Origin: Prochlorococcus sp. AH-716-K03 | GTDB lineage: Bacteria; Cyanobacteriota; Cyanobacteriia; PCC-6307; Cyanobiaceae | DNA: 57,974 bases | Reading direction: 5' to 3' | NCBI GenBank assembly: GCA_028408675.1 | Contig: JAOOLH010000001.1 | Span: 1 to 57,974 of the forward strand | In this document: positions 1 through 10,124 of the stretch, one piece after another | How the letters are laid out: the number at the start of each line of letters is the position of its first letter | How positions within the stretch are numbered: position 1 is the stretch's first letter | Program-made: the position numbers and the translations under genes | Notes under the pieces: generated by a model | The model's input: the letters and a program-made list of their open reading frames with translations, nothing else | Database searches by the model: none | Told to the model about the DNA's origin: nothing

Positions 1-1
1 A

Positions 2-511
2 AGAGAAAGGATAATTTTTTTAGGGACTGGGATTAATGATCAAGTATCAGATTCACTAGTTGCACAATTATTATTTCTAGAAGCCGAAGATCCTGAAAAG
101 GACATTCAAATATATATCAATTCTCCTGGTGGTTCTGTTACTGCTGGATTAGCTATTTACGATACTATGCAGCAGATCTCTCCAGATGTTGTAACAATCT
201 GTTTTGGGGTAGCTGCAAGTATGGGAGCATTCCTTCTCTCTGGTGGCGCAAAAGGAAAAAGATTAGCATTGCCTAATTCAAGAATAATGATTCACCAGCC
301 TCTTGGAGGTGCTCAAGGCCAAGCAGTAGAAATTGAAATACAAGCAAAAGAAATACTGTTCCTCAAAAAAACATTAAATTCTCTTTTAGCAGAACATACG
401 GGACAATCTTTGGAAAAAATCAATGAAGATACTGAAAGAGATTATTTTCTATCGCCTGGAGAAGCAGTTCATTATGGATTAATTGATAAAGTAATAAAAA
501 ATGACAAGTAA
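2..511 (+). CDS. clpP: ATP-dependent Clp protease proteolytic subunit (5' truncated by window edge)
   Basis: Open frame runs from base 2 ([58 protein letters not shown]...); ClpP motifs [11 protein letters not shown] (catalytic Ser) and MIHQPLGG (catalytic His); clpX follows. Confidence 0.97.
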   Translation, partial: RERIIFLGTGINDQVSDSLVAQLLFLEAEDPEKDIQIYINSPGGSVTAGLAIYDTMQQISPDVVTICFGVAASMGAFLLSGGAKGKRLALPNSRIMIHQPLGGAQGQAVEIEIQAKEILFLKKTLNSLLAEHTGQSLEKINEDTERDYFLSPGEAVHYGLIDKVIKNDK

Positions 512-612
512 AAGTAATATTTTAAGAATATGATGACGAATCCAATTTTATAAGCAATCCTAATAAGTAAGGGATACTTATCTTTTTTATTTTTTACAAG
601 CTTTAATAATCG

Positions 613-1980
613 ATGGCTAAATTTGACGCCCATCTAAAATGTTCATTTTGTGGTAAATCACAAGATCAAGTCAGGAAACTTATAGCCGGTCCAGGAGTTT
701 ACATTTGTGATGAATGTATAGATCTTTGTAATGAGATTCTTGATGAAGAATTAATTGATACGCAAGCAAAACTGAATAACTCACCTCAAGTAAAGAAAAA
801 ACTACAAACTAATAATCCTAATAAATCTCTTCCCTTAGAATTAACTTCTATACCCAAACCGATTGAAATTAAAAATTTTCTTGATAACCAAGTTGTAGGA
901 CAAGAATCTGCAAAAAAAATATTATCAGTAGCAGTTTATAATCACTATAAAAGATTAGCTTGGAGATTAAATGAAGAAATTAATGAAGATAATTCTAATG
1001 GTTGCCAAGCTACTAAACTACAAAAATCAAACATCCTACTAATTGGCCCAACTGGGAGTGGTAAAACATTATTAGCACAAACTTTGGCTGAGTTTCTTGA
1101 TGTTCCTTTTGCAGTAGCTGATGCAACAACTTTGACTGAAGCAGGATATGTTGGGGAGGACGTTGAGAATATCTTGTTAAGACTTCTACAAAAGTCTGAA
1201 ATGAATGTGGATTTAGCTCAAAAAGGTATCATATATATTGATGAAATCGACAAGATAGCTAGGAAAAGTGAAAATCCATCAATCACAAGAGATGTATCAG
1301 GAGAAGGAGTTCAACAAGCATTATTAAAAATGCTTGAAGGAACCATAGCTAATGTTCCACCACAAGGAGGAAGGAAACATCCCTATCATGACTGCATTCA
1401 AATCGATACAAGTCAGATTTTATTTATATGTGGAGGTGCATTTATAGGTTTAGAGGATATTGTTCAAAAACGTTTAGGAAAACATTCCATAGGATTTACT
1501 ACTACCCAAGAAGAAAACAAATTGGATGCAAAAAAAATAGTTGATTCTCGAGATGCTCTCAAGAATTTAGAACTAGATGATCTAGTCAAATATGGTTTAA
1601 TACCAGAATTCATAGGTAGAATTCCTGTATGCGCAGTATTAGATCGTCTTACTAAAGAAACTCTTGAATCAATTCTTACAGAGCCTAGAGATTCACTAGT
1701 AAAGCAATTTAAAACTTTATTAAGTATGGATAACGTTGAATTAAAATTCGAACCAGAATCTGTGGAAGCAATTGCTAATGAAGCTTTTAAAAGAAAAACA
1801 GGTGCAAGAGCTCTCAGATCAATAATTGAAGAATTGATGCTTGATTTAATGTATACTCTTCCATCTCAAGAAGAAGTTAAAGAGTTCACAATTACAAAAA
1901 AAATGGTAGATAATCTGTTCTCTTCGAAAATTGTTAAACTTCCTGCAAGTCCTAATAGGATGATTAAAGAATCTGCATAA
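613..1980 (+). CDS. clpX: ATP-dependent Clp protease ATP-binding subunit ClpX
   Basis: N-terminal zinc finger CSFCGKSQ...CDEC, Walker A GPTGSGKT, Walker [11 protein letters not shown]. Confidence 0.98.
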   Translation: MAKFDAHLKCSFCGKSQDQVRKLIAGPGVYICDECIDLCNEILDEELIDTQAKLNNSPQVKKKLQTNNPNKSLPLELTSIPKPIEIKNFLDNQVVGQESAKKILSVAVYNHYKRLAWRLNEEINEDNSNGCQATKLQKSNILLIGPTGSGKTLLAQTLAEFLDVPFAVADATTLTEAGYVGEDVENILLRLLQKSEMNVDLAQKGIIYIDEIDKIARKSENPSITRDVSGEGVQQALLKMLEGTIANVPPQGGRKHPYHDCIQIDTSQILFICGGAFIGLEDIVQKRLGKHSIGFTTTQEENKLDAKKIVDSRDALKNLELDDLVKYGLIPEFIGRIPVCAVLDRLTKETLESILTEPRDSLVKQFKTLLSMDNVELKFEPESVEAIANEAFKRKTGARALRSIIEELMLDLMYTLPSQEEVKEFTITKKMVDNLFSSKIVKLPASPNRMIKESA

Positions 1981-2038
1981 AAGTATCAGATTATTGTTTT
2001 CATACATAAACCTTAATCATTTAAATTAAAAATAATAA

Positions 2039-3811
2039 ATGCTTAATATACATAAACCTTTTCATCAAAAATACAGGCCTCGTAACCTTGATGAGCTGAT
2101 TGGTCAAGAATTTATATCAACAACTCTTAAACAAGCACTATCACTTCAAAAAATTGCTCCTGCTTATCTTTTTAATGGTCCTAGAGGGACGGGGAAAACA
2201 TCAAGTGCAAGAATATTTGCAAAATCATTAAATTGCCTATCGTCTGATAAACCCACAGCTTATCCATGCGGAAAATGTGAATTATGCATACAAATTGCAG
2301 ATGGTAATGCCCTAGACATTATTGAAATAGATGCGGCATCTAATACTGGAGTTGAAAATATAAGAGAAATAATAGATAGAGCAAGATTTGCCCCTACTCA
2401 AGCTAGATGGAAAGTGTATGTCATCGATGAATGTCATATGCTTTCAACAGCTGCATCAAATGCTTTACTCAAAACTATTGAAGAACCGCCTGCAAAAGTA
2501 GTTTTTATTCTTGCAACTACAAATCCTGAAAGAGTTATAAATACTATTCAAAGTAGATGTCAAAAATTCGACTTTAAAAGAATAAACTCAAATATTATTT
2601 TCCATCACCTTTCGGAGATAGCAAACAAAGAATCGATTAAATTTGAAGATCAAGCTCTAAAGCTTATTGCGAAAAGATCAAATGGTGGGATGCGCGATGC
2701 ACAAAGTTTATTAGACCAATTAAGTCTTTTCCCTGATGGAATAAATACAAAGAACGTTCAAAACCTGCTTGGAGAAGTATCCGAAAATGATTTAACCAGT
2801 TTAATCAATGCATTAATTAATAAAGAACCAGAGTCTTTATTAATTAGTTGTAATAACTTATATGACGCGGGAAATGAACCACATGAGATATTGGTTGGCT
2901 TATTAAATATTACTAGAGACCTATTACTTAAAACTTTAAATAATAATTATTCAGATATGTTCTATACATCTATTGACTTTCAAAATGAATTAAATAAATT
3001 TTCTCATAGCATTAGTAAAAATAGGATAATTGAGTGGCACAACAAACTTAAGAATGTTGATTATCAAATCAAAACGAGCGATAATCCTCGTTTATGGTTA
3101 GAAATACACTTAACTAGTCTTCTTGGAAAAAATGACACAGCAAATATAGTTAATAATATAAAAAATAACAATGTAAATATAAATCAAACGCATGATAATA
3201 ATAGAGAATTAGTGAATAATAAATTTATCTCAGAAGATAATAAAAATGAATCAGAAACCTTGAATAAAGAATTAATTAATAATCAACTTATCTCAAAAGA
3301 TAATAAAAATAAAAATGAATCAGAAACTTTGAATAGAGAATTAATTAATAATCAAGATATTAAACAAAATTCTAAAAATGATAATCAAACTGATTATTTA
3401 AAAGAAAAGTGGGAGCTAATTCTCTCTAAATTAGAATTACCTTCAACAAAAATGTTACTTTCTCAGCAAGCAGAGCTTGCAAGTATTGATTCGAATGAAG
3501 TTTTAATAGCATTATCTCCCAACTGGGAAAATATGATCAAAAGTCGAAAAGTCATAATTGAGAATGCTATAAAAAAAGTCTTTGGGGATAACGTAAAACT
3601 TAACTTTTCTAGCAAAAAAATTAATATAACTAATACTACAAAATCACAAGAGACTGTAATTAAGAAATTAAATGAAAATAATGAAAGGCAAAGCACCGAT
3701 TTTCAAAATTCACCCCCCCTTTCTAAAAAACCTCAAACAGAATCTTACGATAATAGTTCCAAAAATCTAGCAAATTTTTTTAATGGGGAAATTATTGATT
3801 TTGATGAATAA
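2039..3811 (+). CDS. dnaX: DNA polymerase III subunit gamma/tau
   Basis: YRPRNLDELIGQE, GPRGTGKTSSARIFAKSLNC, zinc-binding cysteines, SRCQKFDF; Asn/Lys-rich C-terminal linker. Confidence 0.96.
   Translation: MLNIHKPFHQKYRPRNLDELIGQEFISTTLKQALSLQKIAPAYLFNGPRGTGKTSSARIFAKSLNCLSSDKPTAYPCGKCELCIQIADGNALDIIEIDAASNTGVENIREIIDRARFAPTQARWKVYVIDECHMLSTAASNALLKTIEEPPAKVVFILATTNPERVINTIQSRCQKFDFKRINSNIIFHHLSEIANKESIKFEDQALKLIAKRSNGGMRDAQSLLDQLSLFPDGINTKNVQNLLGEVSENDLTSLINALINKEPESLLISCNNLYDAGNEPHEILVGLLNITRDLLLKTLNNNYSDMFYTSIDFQNELNKFSHSISKNRIIEWHNKLKNVDYQIKTSDNPRLWLEIHLTSLLGKNDTANIVNNIKNNNVNINQTHDNNRELVNNKFISEDNKNESETLNKELINNQLISKDNKNKNESETLNRELINNQDIKQNSKNDNQTDYLKEKWELILSKLELPSTKMLLSQQAELASIDSNEVLIALSPNWENMIKSRKVIIENAIKKVFGDNVKLNFSSKKINITNTTKSQETVIKKLNENNERQSTDFQNSPPLSKKPQTESYDNSSKNLANFFNGEIIDFDE
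3200..3382 (+). repeat. In-frame tandem repeat in dnaX linker (units 63 and 69 nt, plus partial third)
   Basis: Translated copies NRELVNNKFISEDNKNESETL / NKELINNQLISKDNKNKNESETL / NRELINNQDIKQNSKND, with strong nucleotide identity. Confidence 0.85.
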
Positions 3812-3812
3812 C

Positions 3813-5114
3813 TTAAACACCAGTATGAAGTGTTTTCTTCCAGAGAATCTTTTTAGGGAAAATAGACATTTTTATTGTTACCCATGGTATAACTAAAAAC
3901 CAATGAGATAGATATAAAAGAGAAACAAACATCATCATCAAATTAAGATTTTGTAAAACTGGACCTTCACTCTTACATGAAGAACCATACCAAAGTGCAA
4001 TTCCCGACAAAGTAAATGCAGTTAAGGAGATCAGCCAATAACTGGGTGATTCTGCTAAAGCAATACTTAAAATCAAATCAATCATAGAAATAATAGGCAA
4101 GGCATATTGCAAGATAAAGAAAAAAGTTAAATCAAGCTTTTGAACAAGTTCAATTTGTTTTGAAAATAATTGATCGCCATAATCAAAAAATCTTTGCAAA
4201 CCTCCTTCAGCCCATCTTTGTCTCTGTAAAAATAAAGCGGATATGTTTTCAACTGCTTCTTCCATAACAGGAGGATCCCATAAAATCCCAATTTTTGCTT
4301 TAGCAAATAAAAGCCTAAGACTTAAATCCAAATCATCAGTAACTGTATCTTCATTGAACGAACCACATTTAAGTAGAACTTCCTTATTAATTAATTGACC
4401 ATTACCTCTCAATTCAGATACTCCAGCCACAGATAATCTTCCATATTGAAAAATGGCATCCATTGCCATTTCCATAGATTGACAAGTGGTTAAAAAATTC
4501 TTACTTATATTGATGACAGATTTTCTTAATTGTACTGCTGACCATGATCCCTCATAAACGAAACTAAAGAGTCTTGGTAAAGTATCTTTTTTCAATTGAG
4601 CATCAGCATCTAATATTAATAGCCATTCTCCCTGCGTAAAATTTAAAGCATAATTTAATGCTCCCGATTTGCCACCTCCGGCATTTGCAGATCTACTAAT
4701 AATTTTTAATTTATCAAACTCTTTCGATAACCTTTCCAAAATTAAAGGAGTTTTATCTGAACTACCATCATCAATAATATAAATATTTAATTTATTGGCT
4801 GGATAATCTAAATTAAATAATCTTTCAACTAATCTTTCAATAACATTTTCTTCATCTCTTGCAGCAACTAAAATATCGAGAGCAGGTAACTTATCATAAC
4901 TAGCTATCTTTTCATTATTTTTAGAAACAACACTTCTTTTTATGTTTTTTGAAATTACATTCAATCCATAACAGGCAACTAAAAAGGAAATTATAAATGT
5001 AAAAAATAGAAAATTTTTGAATTTAAAGATATGAGGAATAGTACTTACTAATAAACAAACAGCAAAAAATAAAAAAGATTTTAATCTTCGATTTTTATAA
5101 AAACCGTTACTCAT
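3813..5114 (-). CDS. Membrane-associated family 2 glycosyltransferase
   Basis: N-terminal TM segments, DILVAARDEENVIERLVERL, IYIIDDGSSDKT, LILDADAQL, QRQRWAEGG; C-terminal TM segments. Confidence 0.9.
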   Translation of the reverse strand: MSNGFYKNRRLKSFLFFAVCLLVSTIPHIFKFKNFLFFTFIISFLVACYGLNVISKNIKRSVVSKNNEKIASYDKLPALDILVAARDEENVIERLVERLFNLDYPANKLNIYIIDDGSSDKTPLILERLSKEFDKLKIISRSANAGGGKSGALNYALNFTQGEWLLILDADAQLKKDTLPRLFSFVYEGSWSAVQLRKSVINISKNFLTTCQSMEMAMDAIFQYGRLSVAGVSELRGNGQLINKEVLLKCGSFNEDTVTDDLDLSLRLLFAKAKIGILWDPPVMEEAVENISALFLQRQRWAEGGLQRFFDYGDQLFSKQIELVQKLDLTFFFILQYALPIISMIDLILSIALAESPSYWLISLTAFTLSGIALWYGSSCKSEGPVLQNLNLMMMFVSLLYLSHWFLVIPWVTIKMSIFPKKILWKKTLHTGV

Positions 5115-5142
5115 AAATGTTAACTTATAATTTTTATTTTAA

Positions 5143-6681
5143 TTATTGAGACAATATCTCAAATTTTTTAATTTTCGTTCCCTGATAATAATGATTCAAT
5201 ATTTGTTCATAAGTAAAACCTAATTCAGCCATTTCGATCGCTCCTGATTGAGATAAACCTACACCATGACCGAAGCCACCTCCTTTAAAAAGCCATAGAT
5301 TATCATTTAATTTATTAATAGTAAATAAATTACTCGGCAAAAAACTCAATATTCGACGGATATCATCTTTCATGAGAACTATTGGTTTCTTTAAATTATT
5401 TAGCTTAATTTCTAATTTTATTACTCTTCCACTGGAACCTCTATCAATAATATTTAAATCAACCAAATCTGATTTTTCCTCGATCAATTGATTTTTTAAT
5501 AGATTATTTTGGATGATATCACTAGAGATTATTTTCTTCCATCGAAAAAGAGAATGCTTATCACCATATACTTTTTCATCTGCAAACGCGAGAAATCTAT
5601 TTAACTCATCCTCACTTTTGATTGGAAGCTTAAAAGCTTTTTTTAAAGAATCTAAACCATCAATCATTGAATTAAGATATCGATAATCTTTTATATGCCA
5701 AGATTCACTTGCGCTTGCTGATATACCTCCATTAGATCCATGATAAAAGGAATTTATTGGCTTCTTTTTATAAGTGATTATTAAATTTGAAGTATCCTTT
5801 ATCGCTTTATTTACATTTTTATATTCATTGGCAGAGTTTTTATAAACTTGGCATTGAGTGGTTATACATAAATGATATTTATCGATTTTAAATCTATCAG
5901 AATTATAAAGTGCCCAAGTTCTAGCGATTATTGCTTGTGCTTTTAATGCCTCTAAAGGTGAATTAGAGCCAATTTCATGCGGCAGAAGACCTTTTAAGTA
6001 ATCATCAAATTTGATTTTCTGAATCAACGTCCAAGTCCCGTATGAATCTTTAGCTAAATAAAACTTTGTACCAAAATTGACATCATTAATTTTTATCTCT
6101 TCGGATGAAGATATATAAATCGGACCTCGGAGTTTATGTTGCGAATATTCAGTAATAAGAAAAGGAATTATTGTTGTATTGTAGGATTTTTTAAAAAATT
6201 TATAGTTTAATTTTTTATCAGGAAGGTTTTTGCTAACTGGAATCCAAACTTCCCAATTTTTTGGAAAGGCTATCAGAGCTTTGTAACCTTTTTCTTTTAA
6301 TTCTTCAGCTTGCTTTAGTGCAGATTCATAGCTTGCAAATGGACCAAATACAAGTCTTTCAACAGTGTAAGGGGTTTTCAAGGTTATTTTCTTCAAAACA
6401 ATACTTATTTTTTTAGATTTGTGTTTTACACCATTAAGAGAAAGGAGTTTTAAAAAATCATTTTTTGTATTAAAAGTAATATTATAATTTTCTGGAAAGT
6501 TATCGATCTCGGCGCCTAGGTATTGTTTTAATCCAATCAAAAAGTTACCTTTTTTTAATTCTTGTGTAAGATTTATTTTTGAAGATTCTTCAGGAAAGCC
6601 ACTTAATGTCAATATTGGCGTAATTGAACAAAATAACCAACATCCATAAATCAGAAATTTTAAGTTCAATTTGTGCAGCAT
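5143..6681 (-). CDS. SpoIID/LytB-domain secreted protein
   Basis: KAQAIIARTWAL, SFYHGSNGG, GGGFGHGVGLSQSGA motifs; internal Met at 6681 gives a signal-peptide-like start (MLHKLNLKFLIYGCWLFCSITPIL); the track ORF begins at 6726. Confidence 0.85.
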   Translation of the reverse strand: MLHKLNLKFLIYGCWLFCSITPILTLSGFPEESSKINLTQELKKGNFLIGLKQYLGAEIDNFPENYNITFNTKNDFLKLLSLNGVKHKSKKISIVLKKITLKTPYTVERLVFGPFASYESALKQAEELKEKGYKALIAFPKNWEVWIPVSKNLPDKKLNYKFFKKSYNTTIIPFLITEYSQHKLRGPIYISSSEEIKINDVNFGTKFYLAKDSYGTWTLIQKIKFDDYLKGLLPHEIGSNSPLEALKAQAIIARTWALYNSDRFKIDKYHLCITTQCQVYKNSANEYKNVNKAIKDTSNLIITYKKKPINSFYHGSNGGISASASESWHIKDYRYLNSMIDGLDSLKKAFKLPIKSEDELNRFLAFADEKVYGDKHSLFRWKKIISSDIIQNNLLKNQLIEEKSDLVDLNIIDRGSSGRVIKLEIKLNNLKKPIVLMKDDIRRILSFLPSNLFTINKLNDNLWLFKGGGFGHGVGLSQSGAIEMAELGFTYEQILNHYYQGTKIKKFEILSQ

Positions 6682-6772
6682 AAGTTCGATAGTACCTTTT
6701 GATTTCAAAACTTTAATTTGCACCAATGCATATAAAGGTTTAGATTATCTAGATTAAACATTATCAAGGGAA

Positions 6773-6970
6773 ATGTCTAAACTTAAAACTCGTAAATCAG
6801 CAGCAAAAAGATTTAAAGCTACTGCTTCGGGTAAATTTACAAGAAGAAGAGCTTTCCATAATCATTTATTAGATCACAAAAGCTCAAAATTGAAGAGACA
6901 CCTTAAAACAAAAGCTGTTGTTGATGAAAGAGATGCTGATAATGTAAAATTAATGATTCCCTACGCTTAA
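6773..6970 (+). CDS. rpmI: 50S ribosomal protein L35
   Basis: [22 protein letters not shown]...; followed by rplT. Confidence 0.98.
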   Translation: MSKLKTRKSAAKRFKATASGKFTRRRAFHNHLLDHKSSKLKRHLKTKAVVDERDADNVKLMIPYA

Positions 6971-7000
6971 AAGCATACAAGTTCCTTTCAAAATAAATTT

Positions 7001-7348
7001 ATGGCACGCGTTAAAAGAGGCAACATCGCCAGAAAAAGAAGAAACAAAATCTTAAATCTTGCAAAAGGTTTCAGAGGAGGAAACAAAAATCTTTTTAGAA
7101 CAGCAAATCAAAGAGTAATGAAAGCTCTTTGCAACGCTTATAGAGATAGAAGAAGAAGAAAGAGAGATTTTCGAAGACTTTGGATATCAAGAATAAATGC
7201 ATCTGCAAGAATTAATGGCACAAATTACAGCAAATTAATAAATGGAATGAAGAATTCTAACATCATTATCAATAGAAAAATGCTTGCACAATTAGCTTTG
7301 AGCGATCCACAATGTTTTGAAAAAATAGTTTCCACTGTAAGCAATTAA
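7001..7348 (+). CDS. rplT: 50S ribosomal protein L20
   Basis: [26 protein letters not shown]... Confidence 0.98.
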   Translation: MARVKRGNIARKRRNKILNLAKGFRGGNKNLFRTANQRVMKALCNAYRDRRRRKRDFRRLWISRINASARINGTNYSKLINGMKNSNIIINRKMLAQLALSDPQCFEKIVSTVSN

Positions 7349-7377
7349 ATTAAAATTGTGAAAAATATTTATAATTA

Positions 7378-7935
7378 ATGGAAATATCTTCCTTTCAATC
7401 CTATTTAATAATTCTTTTTGTAGTACTCATAATAATATCTGTTTTTGTATTTCGACAATTTCTTAAGACAAGAAAAGAAGAATTAAATTTAGTAAAATTT
7501 GAGCAAAAAGGCCTAAACTCACTAACAAAAGCTTCCGAATTATATGAATTTGGCTCTATCCAAATTAAAAAAAGATTATATTCAGAGGCCACTAAGACTT
7601 TTCTGAAAGCTATAGAATCTTACGATAATGAACCTAACGAAGCAAAAGCTATCATTGAAAATGCTCTCGGTTTCTCTTATGCTGCTCAAAATGAATTTAA
7701 AAAAGCAATCAAGCACTATAATTCAGCTATAAAATCACTTCCTGGCTATACAGTCGCTTTAAATAATCTTGCATCCGCACAACAACGATTGCTGGAATAT
7801 GATTTAGCATATGCAACTTATAAGAAAGTTTTAGTAATAGATCCAAACAACAAAACAGCAATTAAAAAAAGTAAAGAACTTGAAAAAAGAAATAGTTACA
7901 CCCCTTACAAAGGAATTAAAGATAAAGGATTTTAA
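7378..7935 (+). CDS. TPR-repeat protein with N-terminal membrane anchor
   Basis: N-terminal hydrophobic helix, then TPR-like repeats ([37 protein letters not shown]...). Confidence 0.8.
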   Translation: MEISSFQSYLIILFVVLIIISVFVFRQFLKTRKEELNLVKFEQKGLNSLTKASELYEFGSIQIKKRLYSEATKTFLKAIESYDNEPNEAKAIIENALGFSYAAQNEFKKAIKHYNSAIKSLPGYTVALNNLASAQQRLLEYDLAYATYKKVLVIDPNNKTAIKKSKELEKRNSYTPYKGIKDKGF

Positions 7936-7936
7936 A

Positions 7937-8734
7937 ATGAAATATGATTCATCCCTACAAATTGGAGGTAAAAGCTTCTCAAGTAGGTTGATGGTTGGTA
8001 CAGGAAAATATACTTCTTCAGAAGTAATGATAGAAAGTTTATCGAATACTGAAGCTGAAATAGTCACTGTCGCAGTAAGAAGAATTCAAAATAATCAAAA
8101 TGGTGAAAATTTACTAGAAAAAATTGACTGGGGAAAATTCTGGATGCTTCCAAATACTGCTGGTTGCACCAATTCAGACGAAGCAGTAAGAATAGCAATT
8201 TTAGGAAGAGAACTGGCAAAGTTATCAGGTCAAGAAGAAAATAATTTCGTTAAATTAGAAGTTATTCCAGATAAAAAATATTTATTACCTGATCCTATTG
8301 AAACCCTTAAAGCAGCTGAAATATTAATAAAAAAAGATTTTATTGTTCTTCCATATATAAATGCTGATCCAATATTAGCTATAAAGTTAGAAGAGATAGG
8401 TTGTTCAACTGTAATGCCATTGGGCTCACCTATTGGCTCCGGTCAAGGGCTTTTAAATTTATCCAATATATCCATAATTATTGAAAATTCTAATATTCCC
8501 GTAATAATTGATGCCGGCATAGGTGTACCTAGTGAAGCTTCTCAGGCCATGGAACTTGGAGCAGATGGAGTTTTAATCAATAGTGCTATCGCATTAGCTA
8601 AAAACCCATTAAAAATGGCAAAAGCGATGAATTATGGAGTAAAAGCTGGGCGAGATGCTTTTTTAGCAGGAAGAATTGAAAAGCAAAAATTAGCAAGCGC
8701 TAGTTCACCTGATAAAAACATTTCAATAAAGTAA
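7937..8734 (+). CDS. thiG: Thiazole synthase ThiG
   Basis: [51 protein letters not shown]; start set at ATG 7937, directly after the upstream stop. Confidence 0.95.
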   Translation: MKYDSSLQIGGKSFSSRLMVGTGKYTSSEVMIESLSNTEAEIVTVAVRRIQNNQNGENLLEKIDWGKFWMLPNTAGCTNSDEAVRIAILGRELAKLSGQEENNFVKLEVIPDKKYLLPDPIETLKAAEILIKKDFIVLPYINADPILAIKLEEIGCSTVMPLGSPIGSGQGLLNLSNISIIIENSNIPVIIDAGIGVPSEASQAMELGADGVLINSAIALAKNPLKMAKAMNYGVKAGRDAFLAGRIEKQKLASASSPDKNISIK

Positions 8735-8901
8735 TTAGATTCCTTAAAAACTAAATTTAATATTAAAAAAATTACAATATTAACTAATTTGTTAATTAAA
8801 GAGAGAAGATTTGAAACTTTTTACAATCTTTTTTCGCATTTTGTAAGCACTCTGTAGTAATTTAATAAATATAAAATGATATTTTAATTCTGGAGTTTTG
8901 A

Positions 8902-10095
8902 GTGAAAGTAATTGTTCTTGGCGGAGATGGTTTTTGCGGTTGGCCTTGTGCGGTGAATTTAGCAGAACAAAATCATGAAGTTATTATAGTTGACAACCTA
9001 AGTCGCAGAAAAATAGATATTGATCTTGAAGTGGAATCCTTAACCCCAATTTCTTCAATAAATGAAAGACTTTCTGCATGGGAAGAGACCGGTGGGAAAC
9101 CAATAAAATTTATCAATATAGATCTTTCGAAACAATATCAAAAATTACTAAATTTACTTATTGAGGAAAAACCAGATTCGATTGTACATTTTGCTGAACA
9201 AAGGGCTGCACCTTACTCAATGAAATCAAGTTATACCAAAAGATATACAGTTGATAATAATGTAAATGGTACTCACAATTTACTAGCTGCAATTGTAGAA
9301 AGTAATTTAGATATTCATATTGTTCATTTAGGTACCATGGGAGTTTATGGATATGGATCACATAGAGGCGCAACAATTCCTGAGGGTTATTTAAAAGTTG
9401 AAGTACCTCAACCGGATGGAACTCGTTTTGAAGAAGAAATTCTTCATCCCGCTAGTCCTGGTAGTGTTTATCATATGACGAAGACATTAGATCAATTATT
9501 GTTTCTTTATTACAATAAAAATGACCTAATTAGAATTACAGATTTACATCAAGGCATTGTTTGGGGCACTAATACAGAAACAACATTAAAAGATCCAAGG
9601 TTGACAAATAGATTCGATTACGATGGCGACTACGGTACTGTTCTGAATAGATTTCTTATGCAGGCAGCTATCGGATATCCTCTTACTGTTCATGGGACAG
9701 GAGGACAAACAAGGGCTTTTATACATATCAAAGATTCAGTTAAGTGCGTTCAATTAGCTCTAGAAAATCCTCCACAATCTGGTGAACGAGTAAAAATTTT
9801 CAATCAAATGACAGAAAGTCATCAAGTTGGTGAATTAGCTAAAAAAGTTGCTTCTCTTACTGGAGCGGAAATTAATTATTTACCAAATCCTCGCAATGAA
9901 GCCGTAGAAAATGATTTAATAGTTGATAATAAATGTTTTATAGAATTAGGACTGAATCCCACTACTCTTGATAATGGCTTATTAGAAGAAGTTGTTGAAG
10001 TCGCAAAAAAATATTCTATAAGATGTGATGAAAAAAGAATTCCTTGTATTTCAACATGGACAAAGAAACAAGCTAAAGCAATAAAAACTAATTAA
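8902..10095 (+). CDS. sqdB: UDP-sulfoquinovose synthase
   Basis: GTG start; KVIVLGGDGFCGWPCAVNLA, VHFAEQRAAPYSM, TMGVYGYG; followed by the SqdX-like glycosyltransferase. Confidence 0.95.
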   Translation: MKVIVLGGDGFCGWPCAVNLAEQNHEVIIVDNLSRRKIDIDLEVESLTPISSINERLSAWEETGGKPIKFINIDLSKQYQKLLNLLIEEKPDSIVHFAEQRAAPYSMKSSYTKRYTVDNNVNGTHNLLAAIVESNLDIHIVHLGTMGVYGYGSHRGATIPEGYLKVEVPQPDGTRFEEEILHPASPGSVYHMTKTLDQLLFLYYNKNDLIRITDLHQGIVWGTNTETTLKDPRLTNRFDYDGDYGTVLNRFLMQAAIGYPLTVHGTGGQTRAFIHIKDSVKCVQLALENPPQSGERVKIFNQMTESHQVGELAKKVASLTGAEINYLPNPRNEAVENDLIVDNKCFIELGLNPTTLDNGLLEEVVEVAKKYSIRCDEKRIPCISTWTKKQAKAIKTN

Positions 10096-10124
10096 AAATT
10101 GTTTTAATATCAAACTTTAAAAAA

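Noticed and set aside
3463-3696. Antisense ORF inside dnaX (and similar antisense ORFs, e.g. 9158-9376, 20404-20694, 36359-36694, 41611-41976, 45633-46031)
   Set aside because: Lie wholly opposite strongly supported genes, with biased residue composition and no recognisable domains.
2039-3811. Intein in dnaX, known in some cyanobacteria
   Set aside because: The P-loop region GPRGTGKTSSARIFAKSLNC is uninterrupted.
8735-8901. Possible riboswitch or sRNA in the thiG-sqdB gap
   Set aside because: Only a weak TTAAC/GTTAA hairpin and a generic TATAAA-like -10; no recognisable motif.
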